NCBI GenBank assembly: GCA_031308135.1
Contig: JAHLJT010009436.1
Span: 137,522,950-137,586,949, forward strand
From: Acheta domesticus
Taxonomy: Eukaryota > Arthropoda > Insecta > Orthoptera > Gryllidae
DNA: 64,000 nucleotides
Reading direction: 5' to 3'
Shown here: positions 1-12,909 of the stretch, piece by piece
Layout: each line of letters begins with the position of its first letter
Position numbering within the stretch: the stretch's first letter is position 1
Notes under the pieces: model-generated
Told to the model about the DNA's origin: nothing
Database searches by the model: none
Seen by the model: the letters and a program-made list of their open reading frames with translations, nothing else
Made by a program: the position numbers and the translations under genes

Positions 1-290
1 TCCTGATACGCCATTTTCTCAAAAACAGCTCCAAATTTTTCGAAGAAAATTGCCATTTAGGAGAAGGTTTTACTGTTCTTTAATATTCTTAAAATAATAT
101 TTCCGTTATACTATTGAGATACCGAAAAATTAAGATAATGTCAAAAAAATGTAGTTTGGGCGGCAATAGATGGCAGCTGGCAAGAGTATGTGTCAAGTCC
201 GAATAGCTAGCCGAGACCAAAGGAAATAGAAAACTAATTCGGGAAAGTCTGTGCCATTCTGTAGCACCACTAGTTTAGTAAATAAATAAA
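1..290 (+). repeat. Fragment of dispersed HT repeat family (3' part)
   Basis: Bases 1-170 match 12530-12690 closely by eye (both run from a CGCCATTTTCT motif to a GGCGGCAATAGATGG motif). Bases 231-290 carry the sequence around CTGTAGCACCACTAG, which recurs inverted near 15445. The fragment is cut by the window edge on the left and reaches toward the 3' end of the family. It has no reading frame. The family is described under 11289-14577. Confidence 0.6.
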
Positions 291-1214
291 ACATACAATG
301 AGAACCTCTCCCCTAAATATCATATAAGAATTCCCTGAATTCCCAGGGTAAAAAAGGGGTAATGGGGATTGACAATATCTAAGGAAATAAACTGTTTTAT
401 TTACACAATCTTCGGGGGCTCCTTTCGGAATTTTCGGTGAAGCCCTTCATTATAATTTTTCTTTTGAACAATAAAGATCCTTCAGTTTCTGTCTCTACTC
501 CTGATGTCAATGTAAATCTCGGAATAAGGAACGCATCAAATTACGCGTTCTAAGAATTCAAGATGTAATTCGTAATACGGACATCCAGCTACATTCCATG
601 TACATGTTTGATACGCTGTAAAAACTTCAGTCGTGAACAACCCTGATTACCCTCAAATGATCCTCGCGTGCGACAGGTTGGTCACGCATTGACTAACGCG
701 GCGCTGTTCTGCTATCGGCCTCCCACGAACGAATGACATCATAAAGGATAAAAGCTCAAGGTCAGAGAAGGCGAAAACTGTTGCGTTTAGGATGGAAAAG
801 CAGTGGAAACTCAAAACTTCGAAGTAATATCTTAAAGGCCGGTACGTTTTGATGTTTTCAATAATTTATTCCATTACTCCTAAATTCCATTACAGTTAAA
901 AAAAATGTTTTCTTAATTTTACAGTATCGGACAATCAAATTCATATTAGAAACAGCTGACTAAAAATACCGATATCTCCCAAATAGTTTCGCATTATATG
1001 ACGTTTCCAGCAAAAAAGAGACAAAAATCCATTAATTTAACTCTATCCGATATCAGGAATGCGTAAACGTTTTACGCACAAACTTCATCACTGCGACACA
1101 CAGAAATTCGATATGACACTGACATTGGATATACTCCCTCCGAAACTATATACACGCCACCTGAAACTCTCACCCAACGCATCATATATTCAACACGCGC
1201 GCCACCCGATGTCA
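291..1214. other. Anonymous AT-rich sequence
   Basis: I see no convincing coding frame, RNA gene or repeat structure. Short open frames near 1059-1436 run into the CpG island and look like chance frames in CG-rich sequence. Confidence 0.5.
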
Positions 1215-2570
1215 ATCGCTCAACAAAAGCGTTATCGCCCACGGCGCGCCACAAACACCGGCGGCGACGCCGACCGAGCATGCCGACGCCGCGCCGCCCA
1301 CGCGCCAAGTAACGTCGACCCCGACGCGCCGCCGCTGCCGCCGACCCGGTCGCCGCCGCCGCCTCCATCGTCGTGGGCGGAGGGCGTCGCCTCTCAGCTG
1401 ACTGTTACTACCGCCCTACGATCAGACGGCACGTGAACGGTACGGCCGTCACCATGGCAACCGGCGGGGCGGAGCCTCCGCCGCCGTCGCCACCTGCCTG
1501 CCCGCCCGCCCACTCGCCCGCACGCGCGCACCGAGGACGACATCAACATGCGGCCGTACTACGTTTACTACGGCGACGCCACGCGTCGGTCTGGGCGTAC
1601 GGCGAGAATCCTCCGCCGCCGGTGGCGGTGGCGGAGGTGGAGGGACTACTGCACAGCCATACGTGCACGGGTAAATTACGTCGGGTTATAAATAACGGGC
1701 GCGCTGCGTCGGGGAACGCCTCCGTTGCACCGCGCGCGCGGTGTTCCCCAAGGCAGGGCTGACGGGCCGCACAGCGCCGCGCTGTGCGCTGACCCATTTC
1801 GCCCACGCGCCGCCTCCGAGATTGATTCCTCGCCGCGAGGAGAGCACCGAACACGCGGGGCGGCGCGCCGCGGCGACCACTGAACAAGCAGGCGCCACTG
1901 CGAGGCGAGCGTGGAGCGCTCCGCTACGCACCATCTGCCGAGCGTGACCGGCCGCCGTTGGAGGTCCGCCGGGAGTAAGCGGTGACGGAAGGCGCGCCGT
2001 GGCGTTAGGGAGAACGCCCGAGGACGCCGGAGGACGGAGCGTAAATAAGGGGAGGAAGGGGTCGCGAGGGTCGTGCGGTCGCGACCCCGGCGCCTGGCAC
2101 TGACACCGGCACGCCTCCGGGTGTGACCCACATCCCGGCAATCAATGCACGCGGGCGTAATTCACTGGCACGCGGCGGCGGAGGCGGCGACGACGTCGAC
2201 GACAACGATGACGAAGTCGGCGGCCGCCACCGCACGGCGCGCGGGCGCGTGCGAGCGCGTGCCTCGACGCACCGCGTGCGTGCCTGCACTTCCCCTCCCT
2301 TTCTCCCTCCGCGCCATCGCACCACGCCGCGCCGCACGCCGCAGCACGAGGGGAGACGTCAAAAGCGCGCCGCTACGGGACCTCCGCGCCGCCGCGCCGC
2401 CGCGCCGCCGCGCCGCGCCGCACCGGGCCCGCCCGCGTGACCCGATGCAGTATTCGGGCGAGGAGGTGCGGGTCGGATGCGGGCCGGCCGGCACGACAGC
2501 AGCACTGCACTCTCGAAACACCTGCACGTTGCCGCAGTCCGGGTCTGCACATCCCGCGCGGTAACAGTGG
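1215..2570. promoter_or_regulatory. Large CpG island, possible promoter or 5' exon region
   Basis: About 1.35 kb is extremely rich in C, G and CpG inside AT-rich surroundings, with simple GCC/GCG runs (for example 2385-2430). Many frames are open on both strands at once and encode Pro/Arg/Ala-rich strings. That is expected of CG-rich sequence and is not evidence of protein. In insects such islands often mark promoters or 5' untranslated exons, but no splice-linked coding exon is visible nearby, so direction and gene are unknown. Confidence 0.4.
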
Positions 2571-2982
2571 CAATGCACCAAACGTGACACTATGCAGAGT
2601 AACTGCTATATCTTCCTCTTTTACACATAGAGAGAAAATTACGATACTAGAATATAAATTCAATAAATGTTTATGTCGCATAAGGCACAAATTTACGGTA
2701 CACTTAACGAAATAGCCTTGTTTACAACTTTAATATGCCTAATGTCACTATTGAGGAAACACCACAAAATAAAAACAAAATTGTATGTAACAACCGAAAA
2801 ATACAATCGCTATACACTGTAAATTCACTAATTTACAATCGGTGCACAAGTGGTGCCGAATCAATAGCATCATCGGCAATTATTAATAAATAATCACGAG
2901 AGGTGCAACGCTGGATCTGACGTTCTGTCAATGAAGCATCATAAGTCGCCTACCTTCAGGTTGTTGTCTATGATCTGTTCTA
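2571..2982. other. AT-rich sequence between CpG island and candidate LTR
   Basis: Nothing recognised: short AT-rich sequence with no credible frame. Confidence 0.4.
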
Positions 2983-3364
2983 TTGGTGTTGTCATCGTGG
3001 GCCCCGTCACACGCATCACGACCTGTCGAAAACTCGCCGCTGGAAGCGCGACTAAACACAACAATTACGCACAGCCATACTGCCTTCCTTCCCGAGTGTT
3101 GTACTTCCTCCGTGCCACCATATGCTCTTCGCTCGCTGGCTGCTCTGCAGTCGGGGGCTCTGCTGCTGCTGTTGGTTCTCCGCTTTGCCAACAGATCGCA
3201 GCTGTTTCCACGTTCGCGCCACAATCGATTTCGGTTACTATCGACGTTTCTGTCCCCCCCTCTCTGCTATATATAACCAACCACTACGGACGTGTTGAAA
3301 ACCGAAATAATCGAACGTATGTGTTATTGGGGCAATAAAGACCAGTGATGATATCTGCGGGACA
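2983..3364 (+). mobile_element. Candidate solo LTR (or TATA-containing promoter)
   Basis: This 382-bp CG-richer block has a TATA-like CTATATATAACC at about 3266-3277 and an AATAAAG polyadenylation-like signal about 70 nt further on, at 3335-3341, an arrangement typical of an LTR U3-R-U5. It ends GGGACA and is flanked on both sides by TTCTA (2978-2982 and 3365-3369), which could be a target duplication. Against this, it begins TTGG and not TG, and a 5-bp match near both ends can occur by chance. A host promoter is the alternative. Confidence 0.3.
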
Positions 3365-6300
3365 TTCTAGAATTAAATTAACTTCCTGGTGAACTAAATG
3401 TACGCCGGATCCCACGTATTTAATGAAGATGGACGTGCGATAAGAGTCTTTGAATGTAATACCTGCGCCGGCTGACGCACGGCTATTTCAAATCGCCCGC
3501 GGAATGAACGCGATCGAATCGGATATTTATGATTCATAAAAAATAGTTAAGATAGTTAAGTTGCTTTTTCAATCATGAGATTGTAAATGAAAAACTCATT
3601 TCTCCAGTAATGCAGATTAATACACTATGAAACTTAACGAAATGTAGACTTTTCATAAACGTGAAAAGATTGGGCAATATCAAACGAATGTTTTAATTAA
3701 AACGTAAGCAATGGAATTAATTTAGTTAGTTCTTATGTAAATAACAATGTGAGCTAATATTATTTTATGTGCTTCCTCTAAATAATAAAATGCGTTCTCT
3801 AAAACCCTAATGTGAATCCTACATTTTACGTTCAATAACTGTATTTCTCCGTTTTATTACAGAAATCGTTTCAAATCTATAAATTTTCGGAAATGTGTTT
3901 TAAGACACGACACATGTAAGAGCTGACAAATGTTTAAATTGATAAAAATGAATAATGAAATAAAACTTGAAATAATTCTTTTTCAAAGATGAACATAAAT
4001 AAGGAGTATGGGAATTGAAAATGTAACGATTTACTTAAGAAAATATTTCCTTCAATTTATCGTACTGACAAATAAATTGGGGGGTAAATGTTTGCACTTA
4101 TGTATATCCTTTCGATTTGATATTTAATTTTGTTGATATTAACAGCATCAAGTTTTAGATTTCGTTTAGACACGGTTCACTTATTAGTACAATTCAGAAA
4201 ATTTCAAGGAATACTCGTCTTTAGTTTTGATAAATTGAATGTTTTCATTTTGACATATCACATATTATAACACAGTTCAGGAAATTTCAAAGAAATATAA
4301 AGTTCGTGTTTCTTTATATATTACATTCATTATCCCAGGAATTTGATACTTTCAATTTCCCGTCACTCTTCTCACTTTTCTTGTATCGAAAACAGCAGAC
4401 GAATGACAGTCGCACCCGGATACAGCCGAAGGAACTCATTGCAATGGTACGCACTTCTTTATCGACCTCCCGGCTCAAAGAGCGCAACTCTTTTGCGTGC
4501 TCCATTCGTGCACACGAAGGTCATCCCGAGAACCGGAGAATCTCTTCTCCGAGCGCCAGGTCTCCGTTCCGCGTCACCCAATCACAATCGCTCCGCAGAA
4601 CTAGAGCTTTATTTACGACTGGATGCACGGTCCTTTAAATAGCCGCATTGTCGAAAGCACATACATCATTCACCAAAGGGGCTTCGTGCATGCACGAAAT
4701 AGTTATTTCGCGAGACGTCGGATTTTTAAGAGCTCGCGAGTTAAGACGGGTGATTTATGAAAATGAGGCTGCGCTAGTGGCGCAGCGATACAGCCCGTTC
4801 TAGAATACTAAACACATACATCACTTACAGTCTGGATCCATAAAATGAAGCCGAGACTTTGCAACCATTCATGATACGGAATTCTTAATAGCCCGCGCTA
4901 AAGTGCGCAGTTACTGTATAGGAGAATTTTACTACTCGTTGCTGAGGAAGGGGCATCAGATTTCGGTTTCGCTTTCCAGTGTGTGCCGCAAGTACTGCAC
5001 TCACGTTCGTAGTTTGAAACAAGAAACAGTTGTGATGTATAACGATAGCGGGTTCAGAAGAATAATGGATGATCGGAGGAGGGGAAGCGAAAGAGACTTA
5101 GCAAACTAAAAGTTTATGCAAATATGGATAATATTGCAGAATTTTTATATGCATGCTGAAAATTATAACACAAAATGACTGATCACTTGTAATTAATTTT
5201 ATTTAAGATTTTACAAAAGTAGTGGTTCAAACTATCAACGTTAATATTGAAGACATGTTGTACGGTGATGTTTTTTACTATTAATCACAGCGCATTAAAG
5301 CATAATTGTACCCAAGGCAGTGATGTTTTTCTTCCAATCATATATTAATATATTACGCATGTTTCTGTGTAAGAATCAAATTGTATTTTTTTTTCACATT
5401 ATGTGTATCTTATAGTTGGGTTGGATTTTTTAATAACATTACGTAGTCACCGTTTTTTCCTCCGATTGCTAGATTTTCATGTATTTTTTAATAGTATTGA
5501 CAACACCTTTGATTAACTTGAAGTTAACTTAAGTTCATTTCTGAACGCATTATATTTTGTGAACCGTCATTGTAAAAATTAAATTTGGTCACTAGAATCA
5601 ACTTTGACATTTAAGATCTGCTTCGAGTCTACTTAATGTTACTTAGCTAATACTGTTACTTAGCTAATACAAAAAAAATAAGCGTCTCAATATTTAAACA
5701 AATTAAAACGAAGAAAAATGTAGAAGGGTAACAACAAAGAGCGTGTACGAATTAACGCTCATTTTGGGTTCATGGCAAGTACGATGATAGATTAGAAAGT
5801 GATTAATGAACGTTGAAAAATATACAACAAAAACTAGCAAAACAGCATAGTCAACGAGCATCACTAGCATAGTTCAAAAATCAACAAAAATAAAGAAGAG
5901 AAAAAAAGCATTCGCGGGATCGACTCATCTCTGCAGCAGGTGGTTGCTGATAAGTGGTGCCGCCTGGAGAGCAAATGCTGTATTCATTGACGCTGTCGAT
6001 GTCCTACAACTGGCTGCTCTTTGCGGAATTTTTATCGCGAAAGTTTTCGATGTTCCTTTTCGTTAACAATAATTCAAGATAAAATTCAAAAAACTATTTG
6101 TGGCCTTGTGTTGAATGTGAAAAATGTATTTGTTCCTCGTGTTGACAAGGAAATCTTATCTTAAGCACAGCGGCGGCATTTGCAATACACAATAACGCAC
6201 AGCATGGTAATCAGTAGAATTTTCTCAATTCAACAAAAAAGGCGTAATTTTTAATTATTTTAATTTATAATTATTTTCAATTAATTCAAAAGATCTGATT

Positions 6301-8390
6301 GATTGCAATCCGAAATATATTCAAGGTACAAAAAAGAACAATAGAAAGAATACGAAATAAACCTTCAAAGAAAGTTATTATAAGTTTCAAAAAGGAAACA
6401 ATCAGAATTGTGAAAAATAGTCATCAATAATACATACGAGCTTGAAAAGTGTAGAATGAGAGAAGAGGTCTAATGAAAGTACATTGATTAGGAAATCGTT
6501 AGAAGATCAAGTTTGAGGGAGAGTAGTAAAATATACAGATGATGGAACAAAGTCCAAAAAGCTTTGGTGCAAAATGAAGAAGGATTTTATTGACTTCAAC
6601 ATTAAGAGTACGCAAAGAATGATTGACGTAGGTTGCTCGTATCTAATTTATTAATGGAAAAAATAAATTTCCATAAATTGTTGATTTATTTTATTTAATT
6701 GAATAAATTGTTATTACTGAAATTATAAAAATTCATCATTTTCGGAGAGAAATTTCTCAAAGAAGGAATAGACTCACAGTCGTTTTTTGCTTTTCACATA
6801 ATAGTGTAGTTACTTTGTGTAAAATATCATTGGTATATAGCGTACCAGTTGAAAATTACATCCGCTTGAAAATTGGAATTTTTTCACTGTTTGAACTGTA
6901 ATATCTCTGTTGGGGGACGAGATAAAATTCTGAAAATTGTACACATGCTAGACCGCTATCATACAATACTTTCGTAAAAATTTAAAGTTTTAATTTTAAC
7001 TCGAAGTATTTTTTAAAAAATTGAAAACATACGAACAAAAGGCTTCATTTCCACATTGAGGATACGTTGTGCCAAGTAGCAAACACATTATTTTGAAGCT
7101 ATTTTAAAGTAAAATCTACATGATTTAAAATAATTAATGATACTTTATCGAATAAACATAAAAGTGGCCTAATATATAATTTTCAATATTACGTATACTT
7201 TACTTTAAAACAAACTTAAAAATTGACATCTACTTTTGTATTTAAAAATATGGTTATCTTGATTTTAAAAGCTGAACCGTCTAAAACAAAAATTATTTAT
7301 ATAATTTAACAAATAAATATATTCAGTGTTTTTTTTTCGCGTTTAAATTTGCCATTCTGCTTACTATTTCTGAACGTTTCTGCAGAGATACGAACAATCG
7401 CACAGTACTCCTTAGATGCGACTGCATTTTAGAATAAGTTGGACACAACGATTTTCTGGTATAAGATTGTCCAAAAAGAATTTATTCTTGTAATAATGAG
7501 CCAAAGTTTTTTTCCTAATGCTTTCGATATAGGTTTTTTATGATTTTTGTTAGGATCTGAAAAAGACAGGCCAAAGAGATAAAATACGTATGTACAAACA
7601 TTTCATCTCTTGATTCTTACAGAGAAATGTGTTTTCTCAGTTATTCCTTAACGAAAATAACTCGTTTTCTCTTCTACACCAAAGTTTTCAATTGATGTAA
7701 TGTCCTTAGGAAAAACTTCTTGAGCGGTTTTATGGCCAACTTCATTTGTAAAATCACCTATAAAATACTCACACTTCAATTTGATAGATGGTCACACAAT
7801 TGTGCACAAAGTCAGAAACATGTTTTGACGTAAAGGGAGACAACAATAAAGTTACAAACTCATAAAAGACTATTGAAAAGCCTGTGTGATCTCGAAAGAG
7901 CGTTAAATCCTCGGCCCATCGCGTTGCTGTCAACCTTATAATAACAGAATTCAGGGATAGGCCACCACTGCGCTGAAAGCTTCAATTATATTGTGATTGC
8001 TCTTCTTCTCCAAAATTTGTTTGAAATGTGAAGTAATATTAAAATTCAAAGGGTGGAGAGAGACATAGTCTAATTAATTGTGAATCGAAATTAGAATTAA
8101 TATTCCAACATGTCAATTATTATCGTAGTATCTACTACTAAAGGTTTAGTTCCAATAAAATTTGAATATATGTACGAATATAATAACTATTCATACACCT
8201 ATCTTCGTTAACTACTCGTACCTCTATTTTAATTATATCAATTCCGATCGAGATACGAGACAAATATTGCGAGTCGACTAATTGAACTAATACTTCGAGT
8301 CGACTACTAGAACTGCGAGTAGATCCTAGTTAGATACTTTTTATCCATTTTCATGTCAGTTAATGGTGCGATAACAGGAACTTACTGATG
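3365..8390. other. Long anonymous AT-rich region
   Basis: Five kilobases hold no recognisable gene or element. The sub-region 4380-4760 is richer in C, G and CpG than its flanks and has overlapping short frames in several registers, which suggests a conserved noncoding or regulatory block more than a protein. The rest is AT-rich. Confidence 0.4.
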
Positions 8391-8870
8391 TTAAACTGCT
8401 TCCATAACATTTTTCAAACCCTCTTCGATTTGAAATCGGAGAACAACAATCCCCTTTTCGCTCGGGAATGGTTTCACAAATAGGAAGCGCTGGCTATAAT
8501 GGCCGAGTCGAGTGTATTTGAACGTGCTTGTGCCACACGCGCCCGTGGCCTCGTTGCATTCCCTAACCATGCACCGAAAAGTCACTGATTTTTCATTTGA
8601 TTGTTCGGTCAGTCTATATATTCCGCAATCCGATGCGTATGTAATTCCCAATTTTCGAATTGTGCTGATTAATCGATTAATCCCCCGCAGTGCGTATGCA
8701 ATAATTCATGTCACGCAGACAACAGGGCGCTCGCTCGGTCTAGTCCGTTCCAATGCTGCAGAATTGACTTTGAATGCCCTATCTGCGGATAATGTGGAAA
8801 ACTTTAAATCTTTCTGCATAAATGCATTTTCGAATTCACGTCATCGGATTCGAGGTTAGCACAGAACAGA
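8391..8870. other. CG-richer block with overlapping short frames, possible regulatory DNA
   Basis: An 86-codon frame on the minus strand (8391-8651) and a 115-codon frame on the plus strand (8512-8859) overlap. I do not recognise either translation, and both being open argues against treating either as a gene. The block contains the homeodomain-type core sequence TAATCGATTAATCC near 8670-8683. Regulatory DNA or a decayed exon are both possible. Confidence 0.25.
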
Positions 8871-9552
8871 AAGCAGGGCATTCTCAATGCAATTGGGAGA
8901 GATTAGAGAATGAAATACCTATTGTAGAAAAAATGTAACTGAATTTCAATGTTCTATTGAAGGAAATAAAGAACATTCTTCCTTTATATTATAACACATT
9001 TATTCCACGAACAATGGAAACAAAATGTGCTCTATACACTCACAACATATTTCCAATTGTGGAAGGTTGCACTGAAAAGTCCAATAATAAAATAATATTG
9101 TAATACATATTATATTAAAATATTACCATATTATGTTTGATTGTCTTATCAGGTCTTTCTGTTTCAAATAACTAAAGGCTATTTTAATTTTTCTCAAGAG
9201 ATAAAACGCCATGAAGCGTAAAGAAATAGAACCATGATACTGGTTTTCTGAAGATAAAATGCCGAGTGTACCTCCCAGACCATTCGGAGGATGAATGAAA
9301 TGCAATGTTAAGTTACTATTTTATGCCCAAGTATACGATTCAAGAGTCTGGTTTGTTTGTGCAATACACGTGCGGAAATTCTGATTTATTACTCATCGTA
9401 AGAAAAATAATGTTTGAAATGCGAATGCAAATTGTGTGCATTCACACACTGAATGCAAGTTCTATTGGACACTTAAATTATAATTACTTTGATAACCACT
9501 ATTTTCATAACATCGTTTTTCAGTTCGTAATGGTGAGTTGAGGAATTCGCTA
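8871..9552. other. Anonymous AT-rich sequence
   Basis: No recognised feature; two 60-78 codon frames show no motif. Confidence 0.4.
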
Positions 9553-9925
9553 ACATCATAATCATCATCACCCTAAAGGCGAAAAAGTCCTAAAAGCCTT
9601 GTCGCTGCCGCCATAACATTCTGTCCTCCGCTGTCCTTTTCATCTCTGCATAGTTTTTGAATTGTAATTCGGTCTGAAGTTGTTCTATAATTTTCATATT
9701 AGCTCTTTCTCTTCCTCTTTTTCCGCCTATTTTAGTCCGAAATTGTGTTTAAGAATTGATTATTTCTAAAAATGTGTTTAAAGAATTTTCCATTTGTAAA
9801 AGCGTCCATCCTTCACATTCGTATAATAGGACACACCACTCCAGATAGCATTCGCTATTTAGTTTGCATAATATTTGCCCTCCTAGGGATGTCCAAGGGT
9901 TATCTGAGCAGTAACCTTGCGTGAG
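9553..9925 (-). pseudogene. LINE 3' remnant (C-terminal reverse-transcriptase tail)
   Basis: Read on the minus strand, the frame covering 9749-9949 contains a Y/ECEGWTLLQ segment like the YGCETWTL motif found after the reverse-transcriptase domain of non-LTR retrotransposons. After a stop, another frame (about 9595-9730) continues with a basic tract and a MKRTAEDRMLWRQRQ segment, resembling the common AxDRxxWR ending of LINE ORF2 proteins. A short GAT-type repeat follows as the 3' tail (about 9553-9570). The remnant is 5' truncated and broken by a frameshift and stops, so it is inactive. The clade (RTE, CR1 or jockey type) cannot be settled by eye. Confidence 0.6.
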
Positions 9926-9930
9926 GTCGC

Positions 9931-10436
9931 GCGCGCTCGGCGTGCACAACTGACTTATCAGCAGGTGGGAACAGGTGGTCCGAGGGTGAAGGAAAGGTGA
10001 TAAATGAATAATCGCGTAGGTTTTTTTATTATTGCGAATTTATTACAACTTAGAGTCATTAATCGCATCCTAGCTTCCATTTGCTAAGATTTTTCCAGTC
10101 ATTTTCTTGCAGGTTTCTTCCGTCCATCGCTTCATTTACTACATCCTTTCAATGTTTCCTCGGTCTCCCTCTTCTTCTTCTTCTTCTTTAAGCAGGGGTC
10201 CATTCGATCATTTTTTTTGTCCACCTTCCCTCATCCATTCGACTCACACGCCGATACCATCGTAGGCATGATCGCGTATATGCCGAGAGAATAACAGGGG
10301 AAATTATTGGAGATGTATAGTAACAGGACACATACGAGTATTTAGTAATGTTCCCCGATATTCTCCGGTTAATTTACCGTCATAAATTAGCGCTCATGTT
10401 TTTGAAATTTGCTCGAGTTGTGGTGTGTTCTGATCA
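9931..10436. other. Anonymous sequence with a short TTC microsatellite
   Basis: A short (TTC)n tract lies near 10171-10190. No gene is recognised. Confidence 0.4.
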
Positions 10437-10437
10437 G

Positions 10438-10800
10438 TAGTTTTTCGTGGTTTCTCCGATCATCACCAAGCTAATGCAGGACCCTAACAAACAGCCCATG
10501 GATCGCGCGCTATGTTTTTATCCTCTTCCTCGTCCTGTCCTCTCCCCTTTCACACCCACTTACATTTACATGCACTACACAACCACACATGTCGGGAGAC
10601 CAGTCGGGAGCTTACAGCTTGTCCCGGTGCGGGGCGGTGCCCTGCTGGGGGAGATACTTGGAGAGGAAAATGCACGCAAGCGTCGTAGATCGGCGCCGGA
10701 AATCGCCATTCAGTCGAGGAATACCACCGCCTACCGGGATAAAACAAATAAAGACCATAGCACTTGACGCGTCCAGAAACATTAATCAATCAATTGAAAC
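10438..10800 (+). mobile_element. SINE-like retroposon, copy 1
   Basis: This copy shares its layout and long stretches of sequence with 43716-44222 and 46379-46705. Common blocks include GTGGTTTCTCCGATCA at the left, CTAACAAAC, the ACATGTCGGGAGACC block, a short CG-rich middle and an ATCA/ATTA-type tail near 10783-10800. The left end here lacks the B-box-like segment seen in the second copy, so it is probably 5' truncated. It has no coding potential. Three diverged copies within 64 kb imply an abundant genomic family. Confidence 0.6.
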
Positions 10801-11288
10801 CAGAAGCATTGGCTTCTTCTGCACCAGCATGTCTGGTAACGTACGTAACAGTATGTCTGGTGATAGGTGACCGTTTGGGAACCTCGGATATGAATGGCGC
10901 CAAGCCCATGGTCGAGAGACAAAATAACTACGTCCACTGAGAATTATTCCACCTTATTGACCTATGACTTCATCTAAGAATTACTCCACGTTCAATGTCG
11001 AATAAAGGCTTGTAGCATTGTTACGGGAGTAACAGAATTACGGCAGTAATTAAGGGAGTAATGCAGCCAGCAAAACTCTGAGGCGAGGCAACGTGTGTAC
11101 CATGCGCGTGCATGCTCCGCTCCAAATTGCAAGAGAAGGTCGCGGTCTCCCGTTAACGCGCGTGCAAGCACTGTCGTACACTTCACAATGCTGTCACCAC
11201 TCGCTTAGCAGATCTAAGCACAGGTCATTGATTTTATTCGCTAAAAAGTCATTACTATAGGCCGTAAGTTTGGCAAAATGCCTTTTTT
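10801..11288. other. Anonymous sequence
   Basis: No recognised feature; it separates the SINE-like copy from the HT repeat. Confidence 0.4.
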
Positions 11289-11342
11289 ACTTTCCCGTTT
11301 ACGTAGGTATATACGAAGTAATATACGTAATATAGGGAAAGT
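11289..11342 (+). repeat. Terminal hairpin of HT family, copy 1
   Basis: ACTTTCCC at the left and GGGAAAGT at the right enclose TACG-rich sequence able to pair further. Equivalent hairpins occur at 15281-15334 and 39225-39276, each at the edge of an HT copy, which suggests that the hairpin is a functional terminus. Confidence 0.6.
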
Positions 11343-12909
11343 TATATAACACTACGGAAAATCGATTTCGAGATTTTAACGGAATAAACGTTTTGGGGTC
11401 CCCTGATACGGAAAAAGGATTTTTTTTTTGACGTCAGTTCATGCGTCTGTGTCTGTCCGTCCGCCCGTCAGTCTGTGAACAACACTAGAGCTTAAAACAT
11501 ACGGGCGATTTCTTCCAAAATGGATATTCCCCAGTCAATCTGCTTCCAGTCGAGGTGCCGCGATTTTAAAAAAACTTTCTTCAAAATTTGGGGGTACTTT
11601 AAATGAAGCCCCCCGGACATTTTAAAAATTTTCTCAAAAACGGCTCCAAATTTCTTTGTTTAAGTTTCTTGTAACAATAGAGTAAATTACACTTTTTAAG
11701 GTGAAATAGGTCCGATATTCACGGTTAACTCTGAATTTTCGAAAATTACAAAAGTTTGAATTTTTTTTGGTCTCTTCCTACAACTACAAAATTGAAGATA
11801 GAGATTTTTCCTTCCAATAAAATTTATTCTCCAAAGTGAGTTCTTTCAATAAGACCAAATAAATTTTTTTGATAGTTTTAGTAGTTTTCGCGTAATATTG
11901 CGTGAAATATGCTCAATTTTAAAAAATTACAACAAGATTTTCTCAAAAACGGCTCCAAATTTTTTATTTAAACTTTTGGTAAGAATAATGCCTAATGTAC
12001 TCTATGAGATGACATAAACGCCATATTGCTCTATTCCTTTGTGTTTTCAACTATCACAAAAATGTAATTTGTTTGGCTTGTCTCTCACGTCGTTAATATT
12101 TACATTAGCAGAAATTTGTTCATATTATTGCATTTATGAATACATGTGGTTTAAATAATGTCAAATAAAGTTTCTCGAAAACTCAAACATTTTCTGTGAA
12201 AACTAGCTCAAAATTCCTCATTTTCAGAAACGGTCATACGCAATTTCTCACAAATTACACTTTTTTTAACCCCCTGAACGGATAGTGACAATTTTACTCT
12301 TTAATAAAACGTAAAGTTCATATTGGGGTATTTTTTTTCCAAAATTATACAAATGTAATTTTCTTGAAAGGTTTCTCAAATCTTTAATATGCACGTTACC
12401 AGCAATTTGTAAACATTATTATATTCTTGAATGTAACTGCTTCAAATGAATACAAATGAAGATTTTTGAATACTCAAAAATCTTCTGTGAAAAAGAGCTT
12501 CAAATTTCGCATTTTTAGCGGCGCTTAAACGCCATTTTCTTAAAAACGGGTACAAATTGCCATTTGGGACCTTGTTTTTGTGTTCTTTAATATTCAAAAA
12601 TTAGTATTTCCGTTCTACCATTAGGAAACCGAAAAATTGAGAAAATGTAAAAAAAAATGTACTTTGGGCGGCAATAGATGGCTGGTTTTCTTAATGAAAA
12701 TACGAGTAATTTTTCTATAATTTCGTGACAAATACAATAGCCCGCTGCAAATTTACTGCACTTCAGACAGCTGGATGCGTCGTAAATTAGAATTTGCAAT
12801 TTTCTATATTATTTCTTTGTTCATTTTTACATTCGATCTTTTGTTTTGAATTTACACATTAATCTTTAAGAAATTATTTATTTTGAAATAAAAATTGCTA
12901 GATCTTTAA

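Noticed and set aside
1059..2590. Many overlapping Pro/Arg/Ala-rich frames on both strands
   Set aside because: They sit in a CpG island where stop codons are rare by composition; several are open over the same bases in opposite strands and none has a domain.
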